Part shown: positions 10,326 through 22,431 of the stretch, piece by piece
Layout of the letters: each line of letters opens with the position of its first letter
Numbering within the stretch: the first letter of the stretch is position 1
Assembly: GCA_944548615.1 (NCBI GenBank)
Contig: OX155952.1
Coordinates: 41,673,255 to 41,737,254 of the forward strand
Direction of reading: 5' to 3'
DNA length: 64,000 bases
DNA from: Micropterix aruncella
Lineage: Eukaryota; Arthropoda; Insecta; Lepidoptera; Micropterigidae
Notes under the pieces: model-generated
Seen by the model: the letters and a program-made list of their open reading frames with translations, nothing else
The model's database searches: none
Told to the model about the DNA's origin: nothing
Position numbers and translations under genes: made by a program

Positions 10326-12039
10326 TATTGGGAGTTAATGGGCCCTTGCTGAGTTGGCCACGAAGACCCATTCTGTTCAGGGTTGGTCACACTCACGGGT
10401 CAACACTTATCCGACGGCCCCCACGCATGAAGTGCGAGCCTGGGTAGGACTCTGGCCATATGGTCAGTTTCCCCTGGGAATCAAACTTCTGGCGCTCCTG
10501 GACGGTCTGCGCACCGTGCGGCGTAAGCCAATCGACTGTGCACTCTGACTAACAGTTTAGTGGTTTCAAGGCGGCAGGTGAGGGTGGAGAACCCACCCAC
10601 CGCCCGGGCAGTTATAACGACGGTGGTCGTCTTATCTGCCCGGGATATCATGCAACGACACCCCGCGCGTACCAGAAGGGTATACGCGCGGGGGATAAAG
10701 AAAGGTAGCCACCCCCCCCCGTACCACCCCGAAAACCCATTTATTGAGTATAAAAAAAAACAAAAGAAGATAACAACAAAAGAAGATCAGAAATAGTCGT
10801 AAAAATAATAATAAAATAAACACAAAGCAGAGATTAAAGTTAAACAAAGACAGGCTACCAAACACAGACAGGATGTCGGGGGGACTAAGTGGTTAGTGAG
10901 GGGGTATGTAGACGTATGGGTCATGGGGCGGTCTCGTGGGGGACGGCCTAACCAAGGTCCTCAGGCAGGGGACGCGCCCGCGGGGGCGGTTTGGGGGACG
11001 GAACATAGACGGGCACTTCGGGCTGGAAGTGGCCTTCGCATCACGCCACAGGTGTCGGGGGGGACCCCAAAACTGGGGTTCCCGGAAGCCTCAACTCCTC
11101 CCAAAGGGAAACCCACTTCTCCGCGAAGCATCGGAACGCGCCGAAACAACGCCCACACTCGACCAGATCCGCATACCATATCGGTAGGCGCTTGGCGCAC
11201 GCGCCGACCTCACGCACCAATTCATCCCGTGCGGTCGAGAGCTTTGGGCATATCCAAATGACGTGTTCTGCCGTTTGAAGTCCATGCCCACACACGCACC
11301 AGGGGTCACGGGAGAGTCCAAAGTCAGACAGCTTGGCTTTGAACTCCCCATGCCCCCCCCCCAAAACTGGCCCGCGGGCATAGAGTCATATCTGGGGAGT
11401 TGGCCTCGAAGACCCATTCTGTTCAGGGTTGGTCACACTCACGGGTCAACACCTATCCGACGGCCTCCACGTGCGAGTCTGGGTAGGACTCTGGCCTTAC
11501 GGTCAGTTTCCTCTGGGAATCAACCTTCTGGCGCTCCTGGACGGTCTGCGCACCGTGCGGCGTAAGCCAATCGACTGTGCACTCTGACTAACAGTCGGGG
11601 GAGTCTGGAAGCAGTACTGTTTCCTATAGAGCGGGGGTGGTTGCGGACCTTACGGCGACTGCTCTTGAATCGACCATCGGCTATCCGATCCTGGGTGAAC
11701 AGCCGGGCAAAAGACGCTGTGATCCGCGATAGATTCGGTATACACCGTTTCACCGCTTCGTAAGGGAGAGGACCGCGCAAGCGACCTCGAACTCGTAACC
11801 AATCGAGAGACAGGAGTAATCTGGTCACAATTGGAAGTAAGGGCGTGAGTGTCGGCCCGCCGGGTAACATTCCTGGCTATCTCGCGGTTAAGGCGTTGGC
11901 CTCTTACGGGCTTGTGGTGGAGCTAGACGGTGGACTGTTTTGTCCCCAAGTCTTCTGCGCTCACTCCAGGGAGATAGAACGACTAACCGTTAAAACTTCC
12001 TGAGGTGACGGGCTCGCCCGCTGTAGTCGACAACCCAAG
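10326..12039 (+). mobile_element. 660-bp-family retroposon, copies C/D, itself split by an R1-like LINE
   Basis: It begins AGTTAATGGGCCCTTGCTGA and runs normally for about 220 bases. At 10557 it is interrupted by a minus-strand R1-like fragment. After this it restarts near its own beginning (11396) and continues to the normal 3' end with CGGGCTCGCCCG at 12009-12020. The segment 10350-10556 and its repeat 11396-11597 are about 94% alike by eye and share variants absent from copy E. The composite has inserted into a SINE with a 14-bp duplication. Confidence 0.75.
10557..11396 (-). mobile_element. R1-clade-like LINE, 5'-truncated
   Basis: The minus strand from 11364 to 11041 encodes GEFKAKLSDFGLSRDPWCVC, then GHGLQTAEHVIWICPKLSTA, then a stop. 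This is the Cys-Cys-His-Cys zinc-binding C-terminus of ORF2 in R1/TRAS/SART-type elements. About 480 bp of GC-rich 3' UTR follows, ending CCTTGAAACCACTAA at 10557. The reverse transcriptase itself is missing. Confidence 0.7.
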
Positions 12040-12294
12040 TTGTGAAATTTCCCAATGGGCAGGTCTATTATCATACGACAATATCTTACAACCAACCCTA
12101 CAATGAAGTGTTTATGTTTGTGTGCGTGTGATACGTGTGTAAGTATGTGTTTTGTTATTGGATTCGATCGACGAAATTGAAATGTAATTCCTTTAATTTT
12201 ATCCCATCTGAAAATGTTGATCAAGCCGGGAAACGAGCCCAGAACCTTACAATGTAAGATCAGGCGACCAAACTAGTATGCCACCAGCCCGGCC

Positions 12295-14015
12295 CGTGTT
12301 ACAGCAGTTTGATTTCGAGCTACGATACAAGAAGTCATATTTTTTAGTTACATATCTGATTTTATGTGTTAGTATCCTTTATCAACAAAGCTGACGTATC
12401 TTTTATCACAGGAATCGACTATTTATTGTCATAATTACCATTAGCGCTACAACCCATTGTAAGTTTTGGTTTCATCTCTTATTCATGGATCTTACTAGGA
12501 TCCTGCCGTTATATTACTGATTATCGATCATTCGATATTCATATGTATGTATCACTAGCTGGCCACCCGCCCCGCCGACTCGGCCGGCTACGTCAGCTTT
12601 TTACGAAAGAAATCCTCTTCTCTACAAAACACCGACTCGAACGGAGGTATCACTTACTTTTATGTCCGCGCCGAGCAAACCGGGATTGGATGTCTTTCGT
12701 TGCCAGGGGACGTGAGATTATCTCATATGCCCTTTCACAATCGTAAAAACGCGCCGAGCAAGTGGCGAGCTTTGTGGGTCCACTATTCTCTATATTATAC
12801 CCGATAACTGCACAATTACTGAACCCATCGTGATGCGGGTTACACCAATGTGTAGAGAATTTTACCAGCCTTCAGGGGGCTAAGCAATAAGTAGCAAACG
12901 ATATCCGAAATTATTAATATGGGCAAATTCAGTTAACAATCGATTTTAACGCGTTCCGAAGAAGTTGTCCGACTATCTGTCAACTCGGCTGTTAAAAAAA
13001 AAGTTTATTAAACAAAAAAAAAATAAATATATATAATAAGTGACCTTAGACCCTTCTCCGTATAAATTATTTGTCGTTCAGGAAGTGAATACAATCTCGA
13101 ATCGGTGATAGCCCAGTAAATTGGAAAAGGTCTTGTATTTCTGATTTCTTATGTTGTTAGGATCAGTACTAATAGATAGTAAGAGACATGCCAATAGTAT
13201 GTTTGCAGCGTCGAAAAACTTGTGCTAGCTGCGCAATGCCCAAAACACAGCGAAATGTTTGCACTTGCTTCGGTTTTTGTTCTATATCTTCTTAAGTATA
13301 TTTCCTGCGAAAAATCTTTTTAAGTAGATTACATTTGTTACAATTTAAGTCGTATTTCCGGAATTTTTCGAGAATCTCTTTGAAAAAATCATTTTTTGGC
13401 AATCCTATTAATTTGCTGCCATCCCTGGGTTCACCAAATGGCTCCTCTAATCTCTAAATAATTTGTTTTTGTTGTGAAATTTTTCACTTTTTGGAAAACA
13501 CTTTTTTAAACAAATCTTTTCCAAATTGTAGCAAGTTAAATCTGCTTGAAAAAGGAATCTGTAGGACGCATTTCTTAGGAAATATTGGGCAAAAACAAAA
13601 AAAAGTGCAAAATTTTCGCTGCTTTCTGAGCATTGTGCAGCTTGCACAGGTCCTAATGACAACAAAATTAGAAATACATGCAAGGTCGAGTTTATAGAAC
13701 AAATTGACGGTCCTGGATTCGCTAAGAGACCTCAACGCGTGGGTAACTTAGAAAATCGAGGAGGGTTTGGTGCGTCGTGAATTTTGCGATGTCGCGGTCG
13801 CGTCGCGCTGTTTTGACGGCTAGCTAGCGGCATTGACCGCACGAAGATCACGGAGAAGGCGTAACCGCGTGGTATTTTATCACGCGATATTCACAACCCG
13901 ACCATTATAGAGCTGTTTGTGTACGACATTGCCCTGCAAATTACGAGCGCTCGCGAAACGACCACCGGGCGCGTTTCACATTTCCGATCTCGGTTACCGG
14001 CAATCGTTGCGCACC
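12295..14015. other. Intronic sequence, nothing firm
   Basis: Around 12553-12620 a stretch (TAGCTGGCCACCCGCCCCG) resembles the heads of common lepidopteran retroposons. 13770-13980 is CpG-richer. The remainder is AT-rich with no coding signature. Confidence 0.4.
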
Positions 14016-14027
14016 TTCTATATACTA

Positions 14028-14261
14028 TAAATATAATAGAAAACGAATTTACCGCGTGAAATTTGTAGGACCCGACGTTTCGGTGACGTTGCAGCCGCCG
14101 TTGTCTAGGGTAGACAGTCTACCCTAGACAGTCTACCCCAGACAGTCTACCCTAGACAACGGCGGCTGCAACGTCACCGAAACGTCGGGTCCTACAAATT
14201 TCACGCGGTAAATTCGTTTTCTATCCTATTTATAATGTCAAACAACCGCGATAGTCTTCGA
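14028..14261 (+). mobile_element. Penelope-type fold-back element 1
   Basis: A near-perfect palindrome. The left arm (ACGAATTTACCGCGTGAAAT ... GCAGCCGCCGTTGTC) is mirrored after a centre made of the 14-bp unit GTCTACCCTAGACA in three tandem copies. The right arm carries an extra ~25 bases (ATGTCAAACAACCGCGATAG). A perfect 12-bp duplication TTCTATATACTA flanks it at 14016-14027 and 14262-14273. The same arm sequence abuts a Penelope GIY-YIG fragment at 57246, hence the assignment. Confidence 0.7.
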
Positions 14262-14273
14262 TTCTATATACTA

Positions 14274-16229
14274 ATTTGGGTGCGGAAAGTTATACCCACA
14301 CGCACGAGAATAGTATGTGTCAACTGTAGACTCCCAATGCTGTGAGAGGGTATTCTTACGCTGGCACTATTCTCTTTCACAGTTCGTCGATCCATGTTGC
14401 TAGATGTTTCGAGTAAAACTTTCATACCTCTTGGTGGTCGATGCGGTCGTTTTTACTTTATTCGGTTAGGTCCCATCAGTTTGTCATAATAATAATTGGT
14501 AAGACGCACTTCTATACGGCAGTACTACAATACAATACAATCAACTACTCCAGTAGATAGGCATTCCTACACTTGGATGCGTCACAAAATTAAATGCAAA
14601 AAATTTAATTATTAAAAACATAACTATCGTGATAGTTGTCATGCCTGTAATATTATATTCAATATTACCTACATACAAATAATCAAAATATACTAATGTG
14701 ATTTAAGAGTCAGGGAGAATAATATATTAAAATAGAAATGCAAATTCTATGTAGAATAATCAAAATATATATATTTTATTGTCAATCCAGCAATATGCCT
14801 TCGTATTTTTTTTTAATGAATAGATGTATAATAAATTATATGAAAATTAGAATGCCAGCTATCATAATACCATTATGTTTAAAACTTTACGCATTTCATT
14901 AATTATCAACATGGAAAATAAACTCAGAATACTATCGTTTTCGAACATTATGGAAGATCCGATTTGATGACCGAAATCTCCCGTCGCTCCCTTTCACGTG
15001 TCGAAATTCACGCAATATCATAATGAAAGAAGCTCAAAATACGCCATATTCGTCATGCTCAAGTTTAACTGAACCGTATGATATGATGCCACATTTACTT
15101 GGACCTTAAGTTTTCGTTGAATCAAGATTGTATTGTGTCATTGATGATGCATTAAGAAATTAGACATAGAAAACTTGAAATAGACTGAGGTTTTTAGTTA
15201 CTTTTTATACTGATTTCGGGGCTGAAGAGAAGGGATACTTGAGGAGGAAGAGAAATAGTTACTTCGATGTTAGCAAGGGAAATTAAAAATATTTTATTTT
15301 GTTTTATTTTAAAATTATTTGAGGAAAAACGAAATTCGAAGGCTCACCTATTAAATTCAGTTTAACTGTATCATTTATCTCATCTTGTGTTTACCTAAAT
15401 GAAGTTGATCATTTTATGATATGTACATAACCTTACAATTTCCGTATTCTTTAATTCGTATAGCATGCAATGAACAGCATTTTATGTGCTCTCCAGTGCG
15501 GCTAATATGCAACGGAATCTGAAAGCTGCGGGCGGCGCAGCGCGTCGTAAGCGCCATCTTGGATGAGGGACTTGTGGGGAAGGAGGGGGGGGTTCCATGT
15601 CTACAATGACTTGCTGCCCCACGCCGATGACGTCTCAATCGTGGCAGCGCTGATGCTCTCAACCTGTTGAAATTGATCTTTAACGGCTCGGAATGTCGTT
15701 TGCAAATAATATCCCTCAATCGTTTGATAAACATCTCATGTGGAATTTCCGTAAAATTTATAGTTTTGCCGACGCTCCCGGCGGTCGTTTTTAACTTTGA
15801 AAGAATAGACAACTTTGGGCATACTTATTTTAAATATCGAGTTGTATAAACGTTTTAGATTCAAAGAAATCGAAAAGCGTATTTCGTTTTTGTATATTAT
15901 AGTAGAGACATCGAAGTACAAATATTTAAAAATCTGTTAGTAAAAGTAACCCCTTAAGAGTATCTCACAGATTGACAACAAACATTATTACAATTTTTAT
16001 GCCAAAATATCAACATTCAGAACGACATTTGTCGGTCGATACCCTCACTAGTCGGTATTTCCTTTTGATAGAGCAAAATTCGAATATGAAGCAGGTACTT
16101 TGATACATGCTATTTTTTAGCACAGTGCCAGTGCAATTAAAACGTAACTCGGGATCTAGGAGTTCTTTTAGATAGTAGGTACGTTATTATTTAACTCCCG
16201 CATAAGTAGGCAACATCACGGAAAAACCA
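14274..16229. other. AT-rich intronic sequence
   Basis: No domain, RNA or complete repeat recognised. A small GC-richer patch lies at 15520-15660. Open frames there are short and unconvincing. Confidence 0.4.
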
Positions 16230-16890
16230 TATAATATGCTAGGATTCGTATTTCGAACTTCAAAACAGTTCTCAGAAAAACCATTCTTTCTTACTCTTGT
16301 ACTACGCATTCGTGCGCAGTCACCTCGAATATGCTTCTCAAATATGGTCTCCTAGCTATAATGTTCAAGTATAAAGAACTGAACGTATTGATTTTTTTGA
16401 AACATTTAAATTATCATTCCTTTTAGTCCTTTCCCAATTGCAACGAAGCAGCTACTTTTCATGGGCTTCAATTATTACAATCAAGAAGATCACGCGCAGA
16501 TGTGGTCTTTTGCCATAAGTTGCTGACAGGTTCATCGATTGCTCTGATCCTCTTGAAATTGTATCTTTCCGTGTATCATCGCGACTCACTCGCCGAACGA
16601 GTTATTCCATCATCCGCAGGTTAGCACTATGCACAAAACTTACATTTTAGAGTAAGTAAAATTTGTAATACTACAAAAATTATTTTATTATGCGTATTTA
16701 CGCATCTTGGCTATATTGACGCATTCATCAACAATTCAATGCTTTCAAGACACCAATAATAGATGACGGTGTTAACATATCATTGTAATTGCAATATAAT
16801 AATAATAATATGCATTCATGAATTTTATAACATGTATTTAAATAACATGTATTTATGACATTATTGTATAACGTGTATTCACATTAAATT
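16230..16890 (+). mobile_element. LINE RT C-terminus and 3' UTR relic
   Basis: Reading through several frames, the + strand shows GFVFRTSKQF, then HLEYASQIWSPSYN and a MADLIFFHK-like stretch. This is the C-terminal region of Jockey/CR1-group reverse transcriptases. The 3' tail shares long blocks with 3240-3650. Many stops and indels make it an old fossil. Confidence 0.6.
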
Positions 16891-17062
16891 CTACCTATGT
16901 GTGTTCCCATGTTTGTTTATTTAAAAAAATATATATATTTAAATGGAAACATTTATTCAGCTTTGTTCTTGATATGTAATAATTTTGTATCTAATGTATT
17001 CAAATAGCTGTATGTTTCATGAATAATATTTTTTTAAAATAAAATAAAGTAGCACGCTACAA

Positions 17063-17494
17063 CGGCTATGGCGTATGCTTGTGAGACATGGACACTGACT
17101 GCTGGGATGATCCACGAGCTTAAGGTGGTGCAACGTAACATGGAGCAAGTCATGCTCGGCATATCGTTGCGCGATCGAGTCCGAAACGAGCTCATCAGAC
17201 AGCGCACGAAGGTGGTCGACGTGGGTCAAACAGTGGCCAAAGCTGAAATGGGCTCGGGCCGGCCACGTGGCCCGACGACACGACGAACGGTGGAGCAAGC
17301 GCGTTTTGGAGTGGAGACCCCTGCCAGGCAGAAGAAGTGTGGGCGGACCACCGGCCCGATGGTCCAATGACATCAAGGAGACAGCTGGACCAGTCTGGAT
17401 GAAGGAAACGGACAACCGATCCGGATGGAGAGTGATTGGAGAGGCGTATGCCCAACGGTGGGCGAATGCGCGCTGATGATGATGAAGAAGAAGA
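17063..17494 (+). mobile_element. RTE-clade LINE, 5'-truncated copy
   Basis: It encodes MAYACETWTLTAGMIHELKV, then LRDRVRNELIRQRTKVVDV. After a frameshift near 17270 it reads RRSVGGPPARWSNDIKETAG and IGEAYAQRWANAR, the typical RTE ORF2 C-terminus. It ends in a (TGA/GAA)n tail. A perfect 12-bp target duplication AGCACGCTACAA lies at 17051-17062 and 17495-17506. The frameshift shows it is dead. Confidence 0.85.
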
Positions 17495-17506
17495 AGCACG
17501 CTACAA

Positions 17507-18263
17507 ATTTTTCAGTAACAATTGTTGAATACGTTCAATTCCCTTATGTTAAAGCTATTTTATATTTTATAGTTTGGAGACCAGATTTGGGTACATTCGA
17601 CGTCAGCGGCTATTCCGGCAGTTTTGTTTCGCCGTCCAGCCCTTATGATCATTGTGGCGTTTATTTTGCCCCGTATCAAATGATGCTGGCGCTGCCCACG
17701 TGCTGTCGCTCGCGTCGCTCAGATGCGACGCGATGCGTCAGTTGCGGCGAGACGCATCCAGGCGTGAGCACATCGCGTAACCTCGGCGTCATCTGCTCCT
17801 CCGTATCAGATCCCTCTTCCATTAGCCACATGCCGCGACACGATCGCCGCGCCGCTCCTCCTTTTGCTCCCATTTTAAACGCCACTCGCGCAGCCTGGAA
17901 CACAACGAATCGGCCTCATGGGAGCCATTCGTATGGGAATGCCTCTGTGCTCAATATTAGGTCCTTAAACTGATACAATTATTGGATTGCTTCTTACATT
18001 AACATTTTGTTATCACGGTTTTATACAGAATAACGATGTTTCAATTGTAATTTTGTTAAATTACAAGGAATATTGTTGAAACTTTATTACTCGAATATAT
18101 GTATCATAATTTCCTTACGACTAATACGGAAATGACAGTATACTGTAGTTTCAACATGATTCATGTGTCTGACTATAACCGTAAATATACTACTACATGC
18201 TGTCGTGTTAGAAGCGAGATCCCAAGGTCGCGACGCAGTGAAATAACATTATATTTTAACATT
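17507..18263. other. Intronic sequence with a 182-codon open frame of no recognised function
   Basis: The long + frame 17425-17973 starts inside the RTE 3' end and runs into CpG-rich sequence (17690-17880, with several GATGCGACGCG-like motifs). No domain is visible, and it probably arises from GC-rich non-coding DNA. Confidence 0.4.
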
Positions 18264-18540
18264 GTTTGTTTGTTTGTTTATACTCTTTATTGTGAAATGT
18301 CACAATGGGCGGGTTTATTGTCATGACAATCTCTTACAACCAACCCTACTATGACGTGTTATATGTATGTGTGCGTGTAACATGTGTGTAAGTGTGTGTC
18401 TTGTTATTGCATTCGATCGACAGAATTGAAAATACAATTCCGTTAATTTTATCCCAACGGAAAATGGTGACCCAGCCGGGAATCGAACCCGGGACCTTAC
18501 AATGTAAGATCAGGCGACCTAACCACTATGCCACCGGGCC
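18264..18540 (-). mobile_element. tRNA-derived SINE, minus-strand copy
   Basis: Reverse complement of the SINE at 24495-24760. The tRNA-like head (GGTTCGATTCCCGGCTGGGT) is at the high-coordinate end, and a (GTTT)n tract corresponding to the 3' (CAAA)n tail is at the low end. It appears full-length. Confidence 0.85.
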
Positions 18541-18719
18541 TGTACAACATTACGACACGGTAACGACCGTCAAGCCAACACCATTACGCATCATGTTAAT
18601 TCATACGCATGGACCACAGTATGCGTTATATACATCCGTGTTGAAACATGCGTATTTCCACGTATTATATCGTTATATTTTTTTTTCAGTGTACCTACGA
18701 ACAACCTATGAACATACAG

Positions 18720-19320
18720 TGTAAATATGTATCAGAAGATTGCATAATTTCGTTCCCGATTTATTTCAATGATCAACAAGCTTGTCGATTCCATTTTCGA
18801 CGAAACTGCTTGGTTTTTCTTTGAAATAGTTTATGAGGTTGTTTACCACAGCTTCCAGGACCTAAGATTTTCGCGTTTCAATCGGTTCAAGACCGAAACA
18901 GTTATTGTACAATGTACATGATCCACCTCTCATCGCCTGTTACCCAAAAACGGTTCAGTTTCGTTTTGTGCGATTGGAGAGATGACCACATCCATGCGAT
19001 TTAGCTTATACATTTTAGTAGGAGATGCGGCACTAAAGTATCGAGTTTAGATATGTTTCCAGGCTTTTTTTAAATGGCGAAAAGCGATCGCAATCGTAAT
19101 ATGTCAGCAATCTCGTCAGGTATACTTGGATTTTCTTCCACTATCGAACCCACATCGTCGTCATCAATACTAAATGATCGTCCACAGTGAGGTTGATCTT
19201 CTAAGTTGAAATCACCATTTCGGAATCTGCTAAACCACTTTTTAGTGGTCCGGAGAGCAGGAGCATGGTCCACATAAACACTGAATGTTTTTTTGCACAG
19301 TACCAACACTCGCATCTTTC
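18720..19320 (-). mobile_element. mariner transposase relic
   Basis: The minus strand from 19315 encodes TTKKWFSRFRNGDFNLEDQP, HCGRSFSIDDDDVGSIVEEN and PSIPDEIADIL, the N-terminal helix-turn-helix region of mariner transposases. Further 3', around 18910-18960, NRFWVTGDERWIMY corresponds to the first catalytic-Asp motif (TGDEKW). Several stops and a short internal deletion separate the parts, so it is inactive. Confidence 0.8.
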
Positions 19321-20129
19321 CGAGTGTATATATCCGTAAAATAGAAAATGTATATATCCTTCGTCATTTCGAAAAAACTAAATTTGCGCGTTCACAATAC
19401 TTTACCTCTGCCGTAAAAGTAATACATGTCCACCCCTAAGAAAAAAACAAGCATAAGTACAGATGTGACAGTTTCTATTAAATAGTTTTTTTGCTTCTGA
19501 CCGACGGCCAATTTTCTAAATCTAACCTTTTTTTGATGGATCCACTTTACCTTGCACGCGTTTGGACATTGTTTTTATTATTACTAATTGACATAACTTT
19601 TATCAATTATATCAAGCAAAGTATCAATATGAAACATAAACTCGAGATGACATAATACGGGAAACAATAATCGAAATAAAATATGGAATGTTATTTTGTA
19701 ACATAGTAAAATAGTTTTTTCAGCATTCTTCCTTGAATATGGTGTGTCGACATGCATTTGCCGTAAAGATCAAGTGCCGCTTCGTAAATACTGTCTTTAC
19801 TGAAAGAGCGCCGTTTGAGCATACTACGTGAACCTGGAAGATGGTTCCAAGTGATAAAATTATCCTCTATTCTTGCCTGGATGGCTGGAGATTTGTAGAA
19901 TAAAAAGTTTTTAATTTCTTTTTTTAAACCCATTTTTTGCCGAAAAGCGAAAACGAAACCGAAATTCTGTCGGATGAAATGCTTAGCAATAGTAGTCCTA
20001 TAATGTTAATGTGCGAAAAGTATTTCTGATGACGATACTCTCATTCTCTGGAGAAGAAATCATTGCGAATTGTTACTTTGCGTACAAAATTGTTAATTTT
20101 TCACATCCTATTTTGAGAGTGAAAAACTG
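19321..20129. other. Intronic sequence with an unassigned minus-strand 80-codon frame
   Basis: The minus frame 19933-19691 has a charged, ordinary-looking composition (KSPAIQARIEDNFITWNHL) but I recognise no family. It could be a transposase or retroelement remnant or chance. Confidence 0.35.
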
Positions 20130-20628
20130 TAAGGCGACATGAGACCTCAGAAAAATATCCAAAATGGGCGGATACGCTAAAAATAGGTGGAATCAATTTT
20201 GTTGGGTTTGACCAATAAAAATCCAGCGTTGACGAAGCGTCAAGCGCAGATCCGCTAGCGCCAAGAACCAGACGCATACTAAACAGTCAATCGCAGCGCT
20301 AGCACAGAATAATTTTCTCTACGCAGTGGTATAAGGGTGTTAATGGCAAAGCATATTTAGCGTAACTCTCAGAGCGCTCTCACGTTTTAATTAATTGTAA
20401 TTAATTTAGGGCCTAAATAAAAAATGTGGCTAAGTGCCGCCCTAGAGAATTAACCAATCAATATAATGAAATTATAATAGAACACACCCGCCGCTTACAT
20501 TGTAGGAGTAAACGCGCCTGAAAGTTTTTGAAGTCAGTTTAAAGCCCTAATGGCTAAGGCAATGAGCAACTTTTTTGAGTCCAAATTTTAAATTGGTTCC
20601 TTATCGAGGGATTCACTTAGAAACTTTT

Positions 20629-21735
20629 AAGCTATTGCATAGCTTTTATCGCGGGCCTAGGCCAGCGCGGCGACCGAATGAAGAAATTTCTTAACGAAAA
20701 TTAATGATTTTAAACTGATAATTACGTCTAAACGAGTACTGCTTACGATTCGAAAAAAATATATGTTAAGCAAGAACATTTTCCTAATATTCTTAGCTTT
20801 GAATATTTTAGATTTTGTTTATATTACATAGTGTAATTAATTTGTGAAATTAGGTCTAACCGAACACAAAAACGACTACTACGCAAATACTGTCTGCCGT
20901 ATTATTATGAAACCTGCACCATTTTAAAGATAATTTAATTATCTATCTTTTTATCTACGATTTTTTTCGAATTATCCGTTTTTTTTGCTTTATTGAATAA
21001 GAAATTCGTGCGCGGCGCTCTATCGGAAGACGTTTAAATTATTCCGAATCATTTGCTTCCGCAGCCGCAAATGATTCGGAATAATTTCAACGATTTCCGA
21101 TAGAGCGCAGTTATCTGATATCAGAAAAAATAAAAATAAGTGTGGCACTCGGGGACTGCCGCGGTAAAGCTATTGCATAGCATTTTCAACAACTTATGCA
21201 ATTATAATTATTTATTTATTTTATTTTTTCTGATATCAGATAACTGCGCTCTATCGGAAAACGTTGAAATTATTTCGAATCATTTGCGGCTGCGAAAGCA
21301 AATGATTCGAAATAATTTAAACGTCTTCCGATAGAGCGCCGCGCACGAATTTTATTCAATAAAGCAAATAAACGGATATTATTCTTCGACAATTCGAAAA
21401 AAATCGTAGATAAAAAGATAGATAATTAAATTATCTTTAAAATGGTGCAGGTTTCATAATAATACGCCAGATAGTATTTGCGTAGTAGTCGTTTTTGTGT
21501 TCGGTTAGACCTAATTTCACAAATTAATTACACTATGTAATATAAACAAAATCTTAAATATTCAAAGCTAAGAATATTAGGAAAATGTTCTTGTTTAATA
21601 TTTATTTTTTTCGAATCGTAAGCAGTACTCGTTTAGACGTAATTATCAGTTTAAAATCATTAATTTTCGTTAAGAAATTTCTACATTCGGTCGCCGCGCT
21701 GGCCTAGGCCCGCGATAAAAGCTATGCAATAGCTT
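20629..21735. mobile_element. TIR/MITE family, palindromic dimer copy
   Basis: Two interiors of the same element face each other around one central terminal repeat (GTGTGGCACTCGGGGACTGC at 21141-21160). The outer limits are AAGCTATTGCATAGCTT at 20629 and its mirror AAGCTATGCAATAGCTT ending at 21735. Each half carries a ~42-bp-stem hairpin (21015-21108 and 21246-21339). No protein is encoded. Confidence 0.75.
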
Positions 21736-21741
21736 AAAATA

Positions 21742-22431
21742 AAAAAATACGTGTGGCACTCGGGGACTGCCGCGGTAAAGCTATTGCATAGCATTTTTAA
21801 CAACTTATGCAACTATAATTATTTATTTATTTTATTTATTTTATTTTTTCTGTTATCAGATAATTGCGCTCTATCAGAAAACGTTGAAATTATTCCGAAT
21901 CATTTGCGGCTGCGAAAGCAAATGATTCGGAATAATTTAAACGTCTTCTGATAGAGCGCCGCGCACGAATTTTTTATTCGATAAAGCAAAAAAACCGGAT
22001 TATTCGAAAAAAATCGTAGATAAAAAGATAGATAAATAAATTATATTTAAAATGGTGCAGGTTTCATAAAAATACGCCAGATAGCATTTGCGTAGTAGTC
22101 GTTTTAGTGTTCGGTTAGACCTAATTTCACAAATTAATTACACTATGTAATATAAACAAAATCTAAAATATTCAAACCTAAGAATATTAGGAAAATGTTC
22201 TTGTTTAACATATATTTTTTTCGAATCGTAATCAGTACTCGTTTATACGTAATTATCAGTTTCAAATCATTAATTTTCGTTAAGAAATTTCTTCATTCGG
22301 TCGCCGCGCTGGCCTAGGCCCGCGATAAAAGCTATGCAATAGCTTAATAAATAATTATAATTGCATAAGTTGTTAAAAATGTTATGCAATAGCTTTACCG
22401 CGGCAGTCCCCGAGTGCCACACGTATTTTTT
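21742..22431 (+). mobile_element. TIR/MITE family, complete monomer
   Basis: Terminal inverted repeats of about 86 bp start AAAAAATACGTGTGGCACTC and are mirrored at 22345-22431 with one or two mismatches. The 690-bp interior includes a hairpin at 21866-21959. It is non-coding apart from a chance 66-codon frame. This copy defines the ends of the family seen at 20629-21735 and 23215-23804. Confidence 0.8.

Larger units (their letters stand above)
10298..12294 (-). mobile_element. tRNA-derived SINE, split by retroposon insertion
   Basis: The 3' tail of the SINE (CTCTTTATTGTGAAATTTCC at 10304-10323) is separated from its body and tRNA-like head (12040-12294) by the composite insertion 10326-12039. 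The 14-bp sequence TTGTGAAATTTCCC occurs on both sides (10312-10325, 12040-12053) as the insertion's target duplication. The intact relatives are at 18264-18540 and 24495-24760. Confidence 0.75.

Noticed and set aside
10632..10865. Phe/Leu-rich 77-codon minus frame
   Set aside because: Lies in the 3' UTR of the R1-like LINE, arising from A-rich sequence on the other strand.
14041..14220. Hammerhead ribozyme in the Penelope-type arms (CACCGAAACGTC resembles the GAAAC part)
   Set aside because: The required CUGANGA box is not present upstream (CTGCAAC instead), so the core is not satisfied. Penelope elements do carry such ribozymes, so a covariance-model scan would be decisive.
17425..17973. 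182-codon + frame
   Set aside because: Starts inside an RTE 3' end and runs into CpG-rich sequence; no motif and no plausible start.
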